Assembly (NCBI RefSeq): GCF_001528665.1
Contig: NZ_BBYJ01000017.1
Location: 286,828-350,827, forward strand
Source: Microtetraspora malaysiensis
GTDB lineage: Bacteria; Actinomycetota; Actinomycetes; Streptosporangiales; Streptosporangiaceae
DNA: 64,000 nucleotides
Direction of reading: 5' to 3'
The notes beneath the pieces are model-generated. The model saw nothing but the letters and a program-made list of their open reading frames with translations, had not been told where the DNA came from and did not search any database. The position numbers and the translations under genes were made by a program. Positions 16,492 through 24,120 of this stretch are shown one piece after another. Each line of letters opens with the position of its first letter. Position 1 is the stretch's first letter.

Positions 16492-17889
16492 TCACGCCGC
16501 GCAGGAGTCCTGAGTGGCGTCGAAGCCGGTCAGCTCCTCCGAGTCGCTGACCCGCATGGGTTTCAACCCCTGCCAGTCGTCACCGATGGTCAGGATCAGC
16601 CGGGACGTCGTCCCGGCTGAAACCAGCTGGGGCTTGCCCTTCTTCAGATCCCTGGCCAGGGTCGGGACGCGGGACTCGCCGTTGGGCGAGTACAGGATCG
16701 TCGTTTTCGGGTACGGACCGCTCCCCGGGCGGATCTTGGATATGTGGTAGCCCCGCTGTTCCAGTGCGGCGGCCACCTGGGTGGCGAGCGAGGCCTTACC
16801 GGCGCTGTGGCGGATTTCGATCTGCACCCGAGAACGCGCCGTCTTGATCTGGCCGCTGCGCAGTTTCGAGTTCTTCGTGCTCTTGTCCTGCGCGACCAGC
16901 TGGAAGAGCGTGCGCGCCTGCGGCTGAACCCATTCCACCCGCCCCGGCTGCTTGACCGAATACCGCCATGGGACGGTGATGAAGCGGATCTCGCCCGCGC
17001 TCAGTCCCTGTGCGCTGTCGGCCAGGTTCTTCATCACGCCCGGAGTCAGGTCGGGGTCGGTGGTGACGGACTTGGTGGCGGCGTCCAGGAAGTCGTACAG
17101 CTTGGTCGGACTGGTCAGCGTCTCGCCGCTCATCACCTTTTTGATCATGGAGGCGACGAACATCTGCTGCCGCTGGATCCGGCCGATGTCCGAGCCGTCG
17201 CCGAGGCTGTACCGGGCGCGTACGTAACCGAGCGCCTGCTCGCCCTTCAGCGTCTGGCGGCCGGCCGGCAGGTGGAGGAGGGCCTTCTTGTCGTCGATCG
17301 GCTGGGGCACGCAGATCTCGACCCCGCCGATGGCGTTGACCATGCCCTTGAACCCGATGAAGTCGACTTTCACGAAGTGGTCGATATGAATGCCGGTCAG
17401 CGTCTCGATGGTCTTCCAGGTGCAGGCTATCCCGCCGAAGTTGAACGACTCGTTGATCATGCCGGTGTGCGGGGCCTGGCCGGTGAGGTTCTTCGACGGG
17501 TCCGCGCGGCAGGCGGGAAGCCGGACCAACGAGTCGCGGGGGAAGCTGATGATCAGGGCGTTGTCCCGGTTGGGTGACACGTGGGCGAGCATGATCGTGT
17601 CCGTACGCTCGCCTTCAATGCGGCGGCCGTACTTGGCGTTCTTGCCGTCACGCTGATCGGAGCCGACGATCAGCACGTTCATCGCCTTGGTGGGGGCCTT
17701 GGGCGGGCGAGTCTCGCCGAGGTCCTGCGGGGCCACCTCGATGTGCCGGACGTTTCGGGAGAGCTTGGCGTAGGCGGTCGCGACGACGCCCACCGCCACG
17801 AGCGGCAGGGCCAGACCGAGCACGATCAGCCAGCGGAGCCGACGCCGCCATCGGCTGCGCGGCGGCGGTTCGGTATCCGCGCTGTTCAC
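16492..17889 (-). CDS. LytR-CpsA-Psr (LCP) family protein
   Basis: A 465-residue protein from GTG 17889 (GGAG upstream). A short basic N-terminus and one membrane span (near residues 20-42) lead to the extracellular LCP domain (NVLIVGSDQRDG, ERTDTIMLAHV, SFPRDSLV, and the YVRARYSLGDGSDIGRIQRQQ block), followed by a LytR_C domain. LCP enzymes transfer undecaprenyl-linked glycopolymers onto peptidoglycan. The promoter region carries TTGCAGAATTGCGCAA (reverse strand, within 18027-18050), shared with tatB and the second LCP gene, so it is probably co-regulated with them. Confidence 0.9.
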   Translation of the reverse strand: MNSADTEPPPRSRWRRRLRWLIVLGLALPLVAVGVVATAYAKLSRNVRHIEVAPQDLGETRPPKAPTKAMNVLIVGSDQRDGKNAKYGRRIEGERTDTIMLAHVSPNRDNALIISFPRDSLVRLPACRADPSKNLTGQAPHTGMINESFNFGGIACTWKTIETLTGIHIDHFVKVDFIGFKGMVNAIGGVEICVPQPIDDKKALLHLPAGRQTLKGEQALGYVRARYSLGDGSDIGRIQRQQMFVASMIKKVMSGETLTSPTKLYDFLDAATKSVTTDPDLTPGVMKNLADSAQGLSAGEIRFITVPWRYSVKQPGRVEWVQPQARTLFQLVAQDKSTKNSKLRSGQIKTARSRVQIEIRHSAGKASLATQVAAALEQRGYHISKIRPGSGPYPKTTILYSPNGESRVPTLARDLKKGKPQLVSAGTTSRLILTIGDDWQGLKPMRVSDSEELTGFDATQDSCAA

Positions 17890-18026
17890 ACGTCGCTCCG
17901 AGGGACGGGGGCCACGACATCGACCGTGACCGGAACTTGCCATTTGTTAGGGGAAAGGCCTGCTGTGCGAGTCCGCGTTCTATGTCCGGGATTGCCGCAC
18001 TGCTCAGGCCATGGGCAATCTTGGCG

Positions 18027-18050
18027 TCACTTGCGCAATTCTGCAAGTGA
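18027..18050 (-). promoter_or_regulatory. Operator A of shared element (LCP1 promoter)
   Basis: TCACTTGC and GCAAGTGA are perfect inverted arms with an 8-nt centre. Read on the reverse strand, toward LCP1, it contains TTGCAGAATTGCGCAA, matching the 13 fixed positions also seen at the other two sites. Confidence 0.7.
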
Positions 18051-18197
18051 TGGGGTGTTGGTGACCCCTCGGCTCATCAGGCCGGCGCGGCGCCTTCTTC
18101 GGTTGACCGGCCCCCTGGCTCCCTGGATCGGGCCGGCGATCGGCGGCGGGGTGGACACCGGCGTGGTGGGGATACGTGTGCCGCGATAGCCTGTGTC

Positions 18198-18221
18198 TCA
18201 CTTGCTCGATTGCGCAAATGA
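18198..18221 (+). promoter_or_regulatory. Operator B of shared element (tatB promoter)
   Basis: TCACTTGC-N8-GCAAATGA, containing TTGCTCGATTGCGCAA on the plus strand, toward tatB, whose start is about 70 bp downstream. A weaker TTGC-N8-GTAA follows at 18239-18254. Confidence 0.7.
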
Positions 18222-18291
18222 TCGACGGAGGGTGACATTTGCATCCTTGCGTAACTATCCTGTCGATGGCGGCTCTCGGTCAGGAGCTCTG

Positions 18292-18609
18292 ATGTTCGGG
18301 CTGGACATAACGAAGGTCGTGGCTCTCGCGGTCGTGGCTCTGCTCGTCTTCGGCCCGGAGCGGCTGCCCAAGGTCGCGGCGGAGGCGGGGCGGGCGCTTC
18401 GTCAGCTCCGGCAGTTGGTGGAGAACGCCCGTGCGGGACTCGGCCCCGAGTTCGCCCACCTCGACGTCACGGAACTGCACCCGAAGACCCTGGCGCGTAA
18501 ATACCTGTTGGAGGAAGCGGGCGAGAGCCCGATGCCGGCGCCGACCGCGGTGGAGAACCGTGAGCTGGCGTGGGGGGAGATCCCTCCCTATGACCCCGAG
18601 TGCACCTGA
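18292..18609 (+). CDS. tatB: TatB-like twin-arginine translocase subunit paralogue
   Basis: A 105-residue protein from ATG 18292 (AGGAG upstream). It has the TatA/B signature: a short N-terminal membrane helix with FGLDITKVVALAVVALLVFGPERLP (FGP hinge) and then an amphipathic helix. The C-terminal tail is short and acidic. TatB normally binds the Tat substrate with TatC, but no tatC lies here, so this is probably a paralogue or specialist copy. It is followed by tatA and an ArsR gene and preceded by operator B. Confidence 0.85.
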   Translation: MFGLDITKVVALAVVALLVFGPERLPKVAAEAGRALRQLRQLVENARAGLGPEFAHLDVTELHPKTLARKYLLEEAGESPMPAPTAVENRELAWGEIPPYDPECT

Positions 18610-18656
18610 GGTGCTGATCGCCATCCCGGCGATGGCATGAAGAGAAGGAGAAGGTG

Positions 18657-18947
18657 ATGGGCGGACTGAGCCCCATGCACTGGATGATCGTGGCCATCGC
18701 CGCGGTGCTGTTGTTCGGCGCGAAGAAGCTGCCCGACACCGCTCGCTCTGTCGGGAAGTCGCTGCGCATCTTCAAGAACGAAGTGACCCGGTCCGACCAG
18801 GAGGAGCCGCAGGCTCCGCCCGCGTTGCCGTCCGTCGAGGAGCAGGCCCGCCAGCTCGAACAGCAGGCCGCCGCACTGCGTGCTCAGGCGGCAGCCGACG
18901 CGAAAGACAAGCCGGTCGACGCGAAAGACAAGCCGGCCGCTTCCTGA
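18657..18947 (+). CDS. tatA: TatA-like twin-arginine translocase subunit paralogue
   Basis: A 96-residue protein from ATG 18657, with GGAG at 18647-18650. The N-terminal helix and hinge (PMHWMIVAIAAVLLFGAKKLP, FG motif) and an amphipathic helix with RSVGKSLRIFKNEV are typical of TatA, the pore-forming subunit. The tail has a QQAAALRAQAAADA coiled segment and two DAKDKP units. It is spaced 47 bp from tatB and is probably in one operon. No TatC is encoded nearby. Confidence 0.88.
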   Translation: MGGLSPMHWMIVAIAAVLLFGAKKLPDTARSVGKSLRIFKNEVTRSDQEEPQAPPALPSVEEQARQLEQQAAALRAQAAADAKDKPVDAKDKPAAS

Positions 18948-19070
18948 CCCTCGAGCGTGTGCCTCGATCGGCGTGGCCGGGTCTCGCGCCGGCGCGCCGG
19001 GCGCTGATCGTGCCGGGCGAAGCGGGGAGACGAGGTCGGGTCACGCCATTACTCGGGGAGGAAGAGCTCG

Positions 19071-19418
19071 ATGACAGCGGCTGGGATCGACGATCCGCCG
19101 GCCGCGGTGCTGGCCGAGGCCGCGGCCGCGTTCGGGTTGCTGTCCTCGCCTCCGCGCCTGCACATCGTCTGGGTGCTGGCCCAGGGGGAGTGTGATGTCA
19201 CCTCGCTGGCAGAACGCGTCGGCAGCGCGCTGCCTGCCGTGAGTCAGCACCTGGCGAAGCTCAAACTCGCGGGCCTGGTCCGCTCACGCAGGGAGGGCCG
19301 CCGCGTCGTCTACCTGATCGACGACCTGGACGTCGTCGTGATGGTGCGGGAGCTGATCGGTTGCCTGACCCCGCGGGTGACCGAGCCGGGAGAGCGCCTC
19401 CGAGGCATGGGAGCCTGA
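19071..19418 (+). CDS. ArsR family transcriptional repressor
   Basis: A 115-residue protein from ATG 19071 with GGGAGGAAGAG upstream. It has the full ArsR winged helix (LSSPPRLHIVWVLAQGECDVTSLAERV, LPAVSQHLAKLKLAGLV, REGRRVVYL). The usual metal site ELCVCDL is replaced by GECDVTSL, with one Cys, plus another near residue 101, so metal sensing is uncertain. It lies 124 bp after tatA, without an own copy of the shared element, and may be co-transcribed with it. It is the best candidate to bind the three shared operators. Confidence 0.87.
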   Translation: MTAAGIDDPPAAVLAEAAAAFGLLSSPPRLHIVWVLAQGECDVTSLAERVGSALPAVSQHLAKLKLAGLVRSRREGRRVVYLIDDLDVVVMVRELIGCLTPRVTEPGERLRGMGA

Positions 19419-19453
19419 GGCGCCGGACGGCGGCGGATTCGGTGCGGGCACGG

Positions 19454-20920
19454 TCATCCGTACGACAGGTCCGCACACGGGTCGTCGTCCGCTGAGCGGG
19501 CCTTGGAACTGAACGCGGTCGGGGTCGGCGTGGGCTGCGCGTAATCGGAACCCAGGATCACCGTGATGCCCGGCGTGGAACCCGACTCGAGTTTGGCGCC
19601 CGGGACGGCCCGGGCGACGACCTTGGCCTGATCCTGAGCGTCCGGGCCGTACGTGACGACAGAGGATGTGTAGTTCTGAGAGGCGGCGGTGCCGACCGAT
19701 GTGACGGTGAAGCCGGCCGACTTCAGCTTGGCGGCGGCCCGGGCGCCCAGGCCGTTGACGGTGGTGCCGTTGTAGAGGGCCAGGCGGATGCCCGCACCTG
19801 ACACCGGGCGGGTCGGCTTGGGCGAGGAAGTGGCCGTACTGCTCGCCTTGCCGCTGGCGTCGGCGCCGTCCAGAGTACGGTCGGCCCTGAGCGCGGCCCA
19901 CAACTGGTCGGCGTCGGGCTGGACGATGGCGACGCGAGCGCCCTGATAGCGCCACGGCACGGTGATGAACTTGGTGTTGTGCAGGTCGATGTCCTTCAGC
20001 CCGAGAGCGAAGGACAGCAGTTTGTCGGCCGAGCCCAGTCCGGGGTCGACCGTGATGGCGGAGGCGGCGGCCTCGGCCAACGGCAGCAGCGTTGTGGGGT
20101 TGAGGCCTTGAGCCTTGACCTTCTTCACCAGGCTGGAGATGAAGGCCTGCTGGCGCTTGATGCGCCCGATGTCTGATCCGTCGCCGATGCCGTGCCGGAT
20201 GCGGACGTAGTCCAGGGCCTTCTTCCCGGAGACGGTCTGCTGGCCCTTGGGGAACAGCAGCGCGCCCTTCGATCCGCGGTTGGGGTTGAGGTCACCCTGG
20301 TAGACGTCGTTGGGCAGGCAGACTCGGACGCCGCCGACCGCTGCGGTGATCTTGGAGAACCCGGCGAAGTCGACCACGATCGTGTGGTCGACGCGCAGGC
20401 CGGTCATTTTCTCCACGGTGTTCTGACTGCAGGCGGGGTTCCCCTTCGCCGTGAGGCCGACGGTGAACGCGGCGTTGAACATCACACCGCTCTGCGGTGC
20501 CGTCCATGTGCCGTTGGGCAGCCGGCAGCGCGGGATGTCGACCAGCGTGTCACGCGGTATCGACACGGCCACGGCGTGCTTGCCGTCACGGTAGACGTGC
20601 ACGAGCAGGGCGGTGTCGGAGCGGCCGACGTCCCCGGTGCCTCCACCCAACTTGCTGTTGCCGCCCGAGCGTGAGTCCGAGCCGAGAATGAGGATGTTCT
20701 GCCCGCCGACGTTCGCCGCGGGCCGCTCGCTGTTGATGCCGTCGGCGGCGAAGGTGTTGATGTCGGCGTTCAGCCGCGCATACAGCGATCCTCCCGCGGC
20801 CGCGATCACCACAGCGAGAGTCACCGCCACAGGTACGATGACCGGCGCTCGCTTCGACCGGCGTCGACGCCTGGTCGTGCCGCGAGGGCGATCCCTCAGC
20901 GGTGTGCTTGCTGTAGGCAT
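19454..20920 (-). CDS. LytR-CpsA-Psr (LCP) family protein with LytR_C domain
   Basis: A 488-residue protein from ATG 20920. A basic stretch (RRRRRSKR, near 17-24) precedes one membrane span (27-47) and the LCP domain (NILILGSDSRSG, RSDTALLVHV, SIPRDTLVDIP, YVRIRHGIGDGSDIGRIKRQQ). A Ser/Thr/Pro linker (residues 350-375) leads to a LytR_C domain (LALYNGTTVNGLGARAAAKL). It attaches cell-wall glycopolymers. Operator C sits 28 bp upstream of its start on the reverse strand. It converges with the ArsR gene. Confidence 0.9.
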   Translation of the reverse strand: MPTASTPLRDRPRGTTRRRRRSKRAPVIVPVAVTLAVVIAAAGGSLYARLNADINTFAADGINSERPAANVGGQNILILGSDSRSGGNSKLGGGTGDVGRSDTALLVHVYRDGKHAVAVSIPRDTLVDIPRCRLPNGTWTAPQSGVMFNAAFTVGLTAKGNPACSQNTVEKMTGLRVDHTIVVDFAGFSKITAAVGGVRVCLPNDVYQGDLNPNRGSKGALLFPKGQQTVSGKKALDYVRIRHGIGDGSDIGRIKRQQAFISSLVKKVKAQGLNPTTLLPLAEAAASAITVDPGLGSADKLLSFALGLKDIDLHNTKFITVPWRYQGARVAIVQPDADQLWAALRADRTLDGADASGKASSTATSSPKPTRPVSGAGIRLALYNGTTVNGLGARAAAKLKSAGFTVTSVGTAASQNYTSSVVTYGPDAQDQAKVVARAVPGAKLESGSTPGITVILGSDYAQPTPTPTAFSSKARSADDDPCADLSYG

Positions 20921-20947
20921 GCCCGCTCCCGCACCATCGTTGTATGG

Positions 20948-20963
20948 TTGCGCAATATAGCAA
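20948..20963 (-). promoter_or_regulatory. Operator C of shared element (LCP2 promoter)
   Basis: The reverse strand reads TTGCTATATTGCGCAA, identical to sites A and B at the 13 fixed positions. It is 28 bp from the LCP2 start and also lies before the small ORF at 20996 on the other strand. Confidence 0.7.
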
Positions 20964-20995
20964 TCATTGAGACGTCGAGGCGTCGGGGCTGGTTC

Positions 20996-21088
20996 ATGCG
21001 AACAGGGAGTCAGTTCAGGCTTGCCGCCCTTTTGCTGTGGGCGCTGGTTTGGTCACTCAACGTGTACGAGTGGATCGTGCGTGTTTGA
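20996..21088 (+). CDS. Candidate 30-residue membrane peptide
   Basis: An ATG-TGA frame of 30 residues, MRTGSQF followed by a hydrophobic stretch LAALLLWALVWSL and ending EWIVRV. It is long enough for one membrane helix. It is divergent from LCP2 with operator C between them, so it could be part of the same regulon. The ribosome-binding site is weak (GGGGCT eight bases upstream; GAGG is too far). No homologue recognised; support is limited to position and composition. Confidence 0.3.
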   Translation: MRTGSQFRLAALLLWALVWSLNVYEWIVRV

Positions 21089-21255
21089 ATCGGCGTACGC
21101 CTGCCCGCCGGGAAGCGATCCGTCCCTTGACTCTTCGTGAATCGGAGTGGCGGGAGGTGGCCCACGGCCTCTTCTGTGCCGTGGCGCCGGCGGGCGAGAG
21201 CGTCTCCGCCGTCGAGGGCGTCGACCGGTTCCGTCGTGCGCCTCGTGGCTCCTTT
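21089..21255. other. Intergenic, nothing recognised
   Basis: After operator C and the small ORF, the rest of the stretch up to the DUF4267 stop at 21256 holds no hairpin, repeat or coding signal that I can support. Confidence 0.5.
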
Positions 21256-21618
21256 TCAGGCGGCGAACAGCAGGGCGGCGCTGATCAGGACGATGACGGC
21301 GGTGGCGAAATGGATGCCGAAGGCGACGGCCTTGGAGCCTCCGCTGCGCAGCACGATCAGGGTGTCGCCGAGCGGGTTCAGCGCGACGACGAGCATGAAC
21401 CAGGCTGCCGCGTATGTCCCCGCGAAGGCGAGCAGGGCCAGGCCGAGGACGCCGTAGCTGAAGTCGCGCACGCCCTTGATGGTCAGGTAGGCGTTCGGCT
21501 TGGCCGGCACGCCGTACCCGGTGGCCGCGGCCTCGGGCTGCAACAGGAACCGGGCGCCGATGAACATGACCAGCAGGTTGAGCAGGATGGCCAGGCCGTA
21601 CGCGATGGGGGTGAGCAT
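21256..21618 (-). CDS. DUF4267 family membrane protein
   Basis: A 120-residue protein from ATG 21618 with GGAGG seven bases upstream. Four hydrophobic segments (residues 5-25, 52-70, 70-88 and 100-118) fit the DUF4267 family, and VPAKPNAYLTIKGVRDFSYG is its characteristic loop. The function is unknown. It is divergent from a TetR gene across three palindromes that cover its promoter, so TetR repression is very likely. Confidence 0.82.
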   Translation of the reverse strand: MLTPIAYGLAILLNLLVMFIGARFLLQPEAAATGYGVPAKPNAYLTIKGVRDFSYGVLGLALLAFAGTYAAAWFMLVVALNPLGDTLIVLRSGGSKAVAFGIHFATAVIVLISAALLFAA

Positions 21619-21633
21619 GAGTTCCTCCGGAAA

Positions 21634-21697
21634 CTAGCGTTGCTAGGTGCAAGATCGACGCTAGCATAGCGAGGGCAAGCAACGCTAGCGATGCTAG
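21634..21697. promoter_or_regulatory. Three CTAGC-N3-GCTAG operators
   Basis: CTAGCGTTGCTAG (21634-21646), CTAGCATAGCGAG (21661-21673, one mismatch) and CTAGCGATGCTAG (21685-21697) lie in the 88-bp divergent promoter of DUF4267 and TetR. The last is 10 bp before the TetR start. Confidence 0.75.
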
Positions 21698-21706
21698 GAT
21701 CGGAGT

Positions 21707-22291
21707 ATGTCGATACAGACCCGACGAGAGCGGGAGCGAGCGGAGCGGGAGCGGCTGATCGTCAGAGCGGCCCGAGAGTTGGCTGAGGCCGAAGGCTGGG
21801 AGGCGGTGACGATCCGGCGGCTGGCCGAGCGCGTCGAATACAGCCAGCCGGTGCTCTACAGCCACTTCGCGGGTAAGGACGCGATCATGGCGGCGGTCGC
21901 GGTCGAGGGGTGCGCCGATCTGGCCGTCGAGATGCGGACCGCCCGCACGTCGGCGAGCGGCCCGGAGCAGGCGCTCGCCGACGTCGCCGCGGCCTATGCC
22001 GCGTTCGCCGAGCGGCGGCCGGCGATCTATGACGTGATCTTCAATCAGGCGGTGGACCTGCCGTTCGCCACGCCCGAGGCGCCGGAAGCCCTGCATGCCG
22101 CCTTCGACGAGCTGCGCCAGGTCGTCCGGCCCATCGCCGGAGACGACGAGGTGGATCTGCTCGCCGAGGTGTTGTGGAGCGGGCTGCACGGGATCATGAC
22201 GCTGACACGCGGCGGAAGGCTCCCACGCGAGTACCACGAACGCCGGCTGGCCCTGCTGCTCCGCCGGTTCGCGGGTTGGACGCGACCCTAG
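21707..22291 (+). CDS. TetR family transcriptional regulator
   Basis: A 194-residue protein from ATG 21707. Residues 10-60 form the DNA-binding domain (LIVRAARELAEAEGWEAVTI, RLAERVEYSQPVLYSHFAGK). The C-terminal domain matches the TetR_C 'WHG' type, with YDVIFNQAV and LWSGLHGIMTLTRGG. It is divergent from DUF4267, with three palindromes between, and should repress both genes. The inducer is unknown. Confidence 0.9.
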   Translation: MSIQTRRERERAERERLIVRAARELAEAEGWEAVTIRRLAERVEYSQPVLYSHFAGKDAIMAAVAVEGCADLAVEMRTARTSASGPEQALADVAAAYAAFAERRPAIYDVIFNQAVDLPFATPEAPEALHAAFDELRQVVRPIAGDDEVDLLAEVLWSGLHGIMTLTRGGRLPREYHERRLALLLRRFAGWTRP

Positions 22292-22309
22292 GCCGAGTTG
22301 GGCACGACC

Positions 22310-22636
22310 CTAGGCCGACTCGGTGGGCAGACCGGCCTCGACCCAGTCCTGGATGCCCTCCCGGTACTTGCGGACGTCGGTGTAGCCGAGCGCGGTGAGT
22401 CGATCGGCGACCTGGCCGCTGTTCGGGCAGGCCGGGTTGGAGCAGTACGTGACGATCGCGGCGTCGCGGTCTGGCAACAGTGCCGCCGCCCGGGCGTCCA
22501 CCTCGGTGGGGGTCAGGGGGAGGGCGTTGGGCAGGTGCTGCTTGGCGTAGTACTCGCCGCCCAGTGCGTCGATGACGGTCACCGTGCCGGCGTCGATCGC
22601 GGCCTGGAGTTCGTCGCGGGTGATGAGCGCGGTCAT
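22310..22636 (-). CDS. Rhodanese-like sulfurtransferase
   Basis: A 108-residue single rhodanese domain from ATG 22636. It has LITRDELQAAIDAG, VIDALGGEYYAKQHLPNA and the active loop YCSNPACPNSG (Cys near 65) with AADRLTALGY-like helix and YREGIQDWVEAG. Such proteins carry persulfide sulfur or handle thiosulfate and cyanide; the particular sulfur acceptor is unknown. It is divergent from a TetR gene, whose 12-bp palindrome lies in the shared promoter, and its stop lies close to that of the TetR gene at 21707. Confidence 0.88.
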   Translation of the reverse strand: MTALITRDELQAAIDAGTVTVIDALGGEYYAKQHLPNALPLTPTEVDARAAALLPDRDAAIVTYCSNPACPNSGQVADRLTALGYTDVRKYREGIQDWVEAGLPTESA

Positions 22637-22655
22637 GGCATTCCTTTCGCGAAAT

Positions 22656-22667
22656 GGACTATAGTCC
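22656..22667. promoter_or_regulatory. Palindromic operator GGACTATAGTCC
   Basis: A perfect 12-bp palindrome 19 bp from the rhodanese start and 5 bp before the TetR ATG at 22672, with TCGCGA-like elements on either side. It is the probable site for TetR at this divergent promoter. Confidence 0.65.
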
Positions 22668-22671
22668 GGTT

Positions 22672-23289
22672 ATGTCTCGCGACGATAGCGGACCGCGGTC
22701 CGGTTCTGCAATCCCACTGGAGCTGCTCCGCACCCCGCCGCCCAAGGAGCGCGCCGACGCCGCGCGCAACCGGGCCGCCGTCCTGGAGGCGGCCGAACGG
22801 CTGTTCGCCGAGCACGGGGTGGCCGCCGTCTCCATGGATCAGATCGCCGCGGCGGCCGGGGTCGGCAAGGGCACCCTGTTCCGCCGCTTCGGTGACAAGT
22901 CGGGCCTGGCCGTCGCGCTGCTCGACGCACGGGAGCGGGTGCTGCAGGAGGCGATCCTGCACGGCCCGCCGCCGCTGGGCCCCGGCGCGCCGCCCGCCGA
23001 GCGGCTCACCGCGTTCGTCGACGCCTACCTCGACTACCTGCTGAAACACCTGGACCTGGTGCGGGTGTCGGAGACCGCGGCGCCCGGCGCCCGGTACCGG
23101 ATCGGGGCCTACCGCTTCTGGCACCGGCATGTGGCGATCCTGCTGGACGGCGTACCCGACCCGGACCACGCCGCGCACGCCCTGCTCGCCGCACTGGCGG
23201 CCGAGCACGTGAGCGCGCTGCTGCCCGAACTCGGCGAAAAGCGCATCCGGGCCGGGCTGCGCCGCCTCGCCGAGAGGTGTCAGGACTGA
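22672..23289 (+). CDS. TetR family transcriptional regulator
   Basis: A 205-residue protein. ATG 22672 is preferred because the in-frame ATG at 22654 lies within the operator. Residues 25-75 form the DNA-binding domain (AVLEAAERLFAEHGVAAVSM, IAAAAGVGKGTLFRRFGDKS). The C-terminal domain is of the SACE_7040-type with LDYLLKHLDLVRVSE. It is divergent from the rhodanese gene, with GGACTATAGTCC between; both genes are likely targets. The ligand is unknown. Confidence 0.88.
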   Translation: MSRDDSGPRSGSAIPLELLRTPPPKERADAARNRAAVLEAAERLFAEHGVAAVSMDQIAAAAGVGKGTLFRRFGDKSGLAVALLDARERVLQEAILHGPPPLGPGAPPAERLTAFVDAYLDYLLKHLDLVRVSETAAPGARYRIGAYRFWHRHVAILLDGVPDPDHAAHALLAALAAEHVSALLPELGEKRIRAGLRRLAERCQD

Positions 23290-23358
23290 ATGAGCCGGCC
23301 GGTCGGTCTCTGCTCGGTCCCGTACGCCCTCCCTACCGAGCGGCACGCGAAATCGAAG

Positions 23359-24078
23359 CTAGCCCTTCATAAGTTGGGCGAGGCGGTCCCAAGCCGGGGA
23401 TGAGGCTCCGGGCTGCGACTGCGCCGCCAACCGGGCGATGGCCGGGTTGTGGACGGGGCGGGTCTCGGATCGGCTGTGATGACTGGCGAACCAGGTCCGG
23501 GTACGGTCCGCGAGGGCGGGGAGGCGGGGATCGTCCGGCGACCAGTCGTAGGCGGCGTCATGTTCGAGGTAGAGGGCGCGGAACTCGGGATCGGCGATGA
23601 GCTCGCGTTTTTCGGCGATCCACACGGAGGCGTCCTCGGGTGAGGCTGTTTGCATGAGGATCCAGCCGTCGCGTTCCAGGTGCGTCTGGCGCTCGCTCAC
23701 GCCGAGTTCGCGCAAATCGTCGAGATAGTCGGCGACTTCCGGGGAAACGAAGAGCCGGTCGCCGCCGCGCAGCTGGGCGAGTTGATCGCGGGTTCGCCGC
23801 AGCTGCGCGATGCGGTCGTGGAGATTGTGGTCGATCTCGGTGATGGCTGCTGTGAGCGTGTCCTGGTCGGCGTCAAGAAGGTCTTTGATGCGGGTCAGTG
23901 GCACGCCCGCGTTGGCCAGGGTCCTGATCTTGACGAGGTCGACGGCGTCTTTGGCGGTGTAGCGCCGGTAGCCGGACGAGTCGCGGCCGGGCTCGGCCAG
24001 CAGACCGCGCTCGTGATAGTGGCGGACGGCTTTGGTGGTCACGCCGGCGTAGTCCGCGAGCTGGCCAATCGTGATCAT
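23359..24078 (-). CDS. MerR family transcriptional regulator
   Basis: A 239-residue protein from ATG 24078 (GGAAGG nine bases upstream; ATG 24087 is in frame but too close to that site). The N-terminus is a MerR winged helix (MITIGQLADYAGVTTKAVRHYHERGLL), then a long coiled-coil dimer helix (residues 75-110) and a C-terminal TipAS-like or ligand domain of unknown specificity. It follows the serine hydrolase gene by 42 bp on the same strand, so the two form an operon, with a MerR-type palindrome at the operon start. Confidence 0.88.
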   Translation of the reverse strand: MITIGQLADYAGVTTKAVRHYHERGLLAEPGRDSSGYRRYTAKDAVDLVKIRTLANAGVPLTRIKDLLDADQDTLTAAITEIDHNLHDRIAQLRRTRDQLAQLRGGDRLFVSPEVADYLDDLRELGVSERQTHLERDGWILMQTASPEDASVWIAEKRELIADPEFRALYLEHDAAYDWSPDDPRLPALADRTRTWFASHHSRSETRPVHNPAIARLAAQSQPGASSPAWDRLAQLMKG

Positions 24079-24120
24079 GCTGGGCATCCTTCCACTCGGT
24101 GGTCAGGTCGTTCGGAACGG

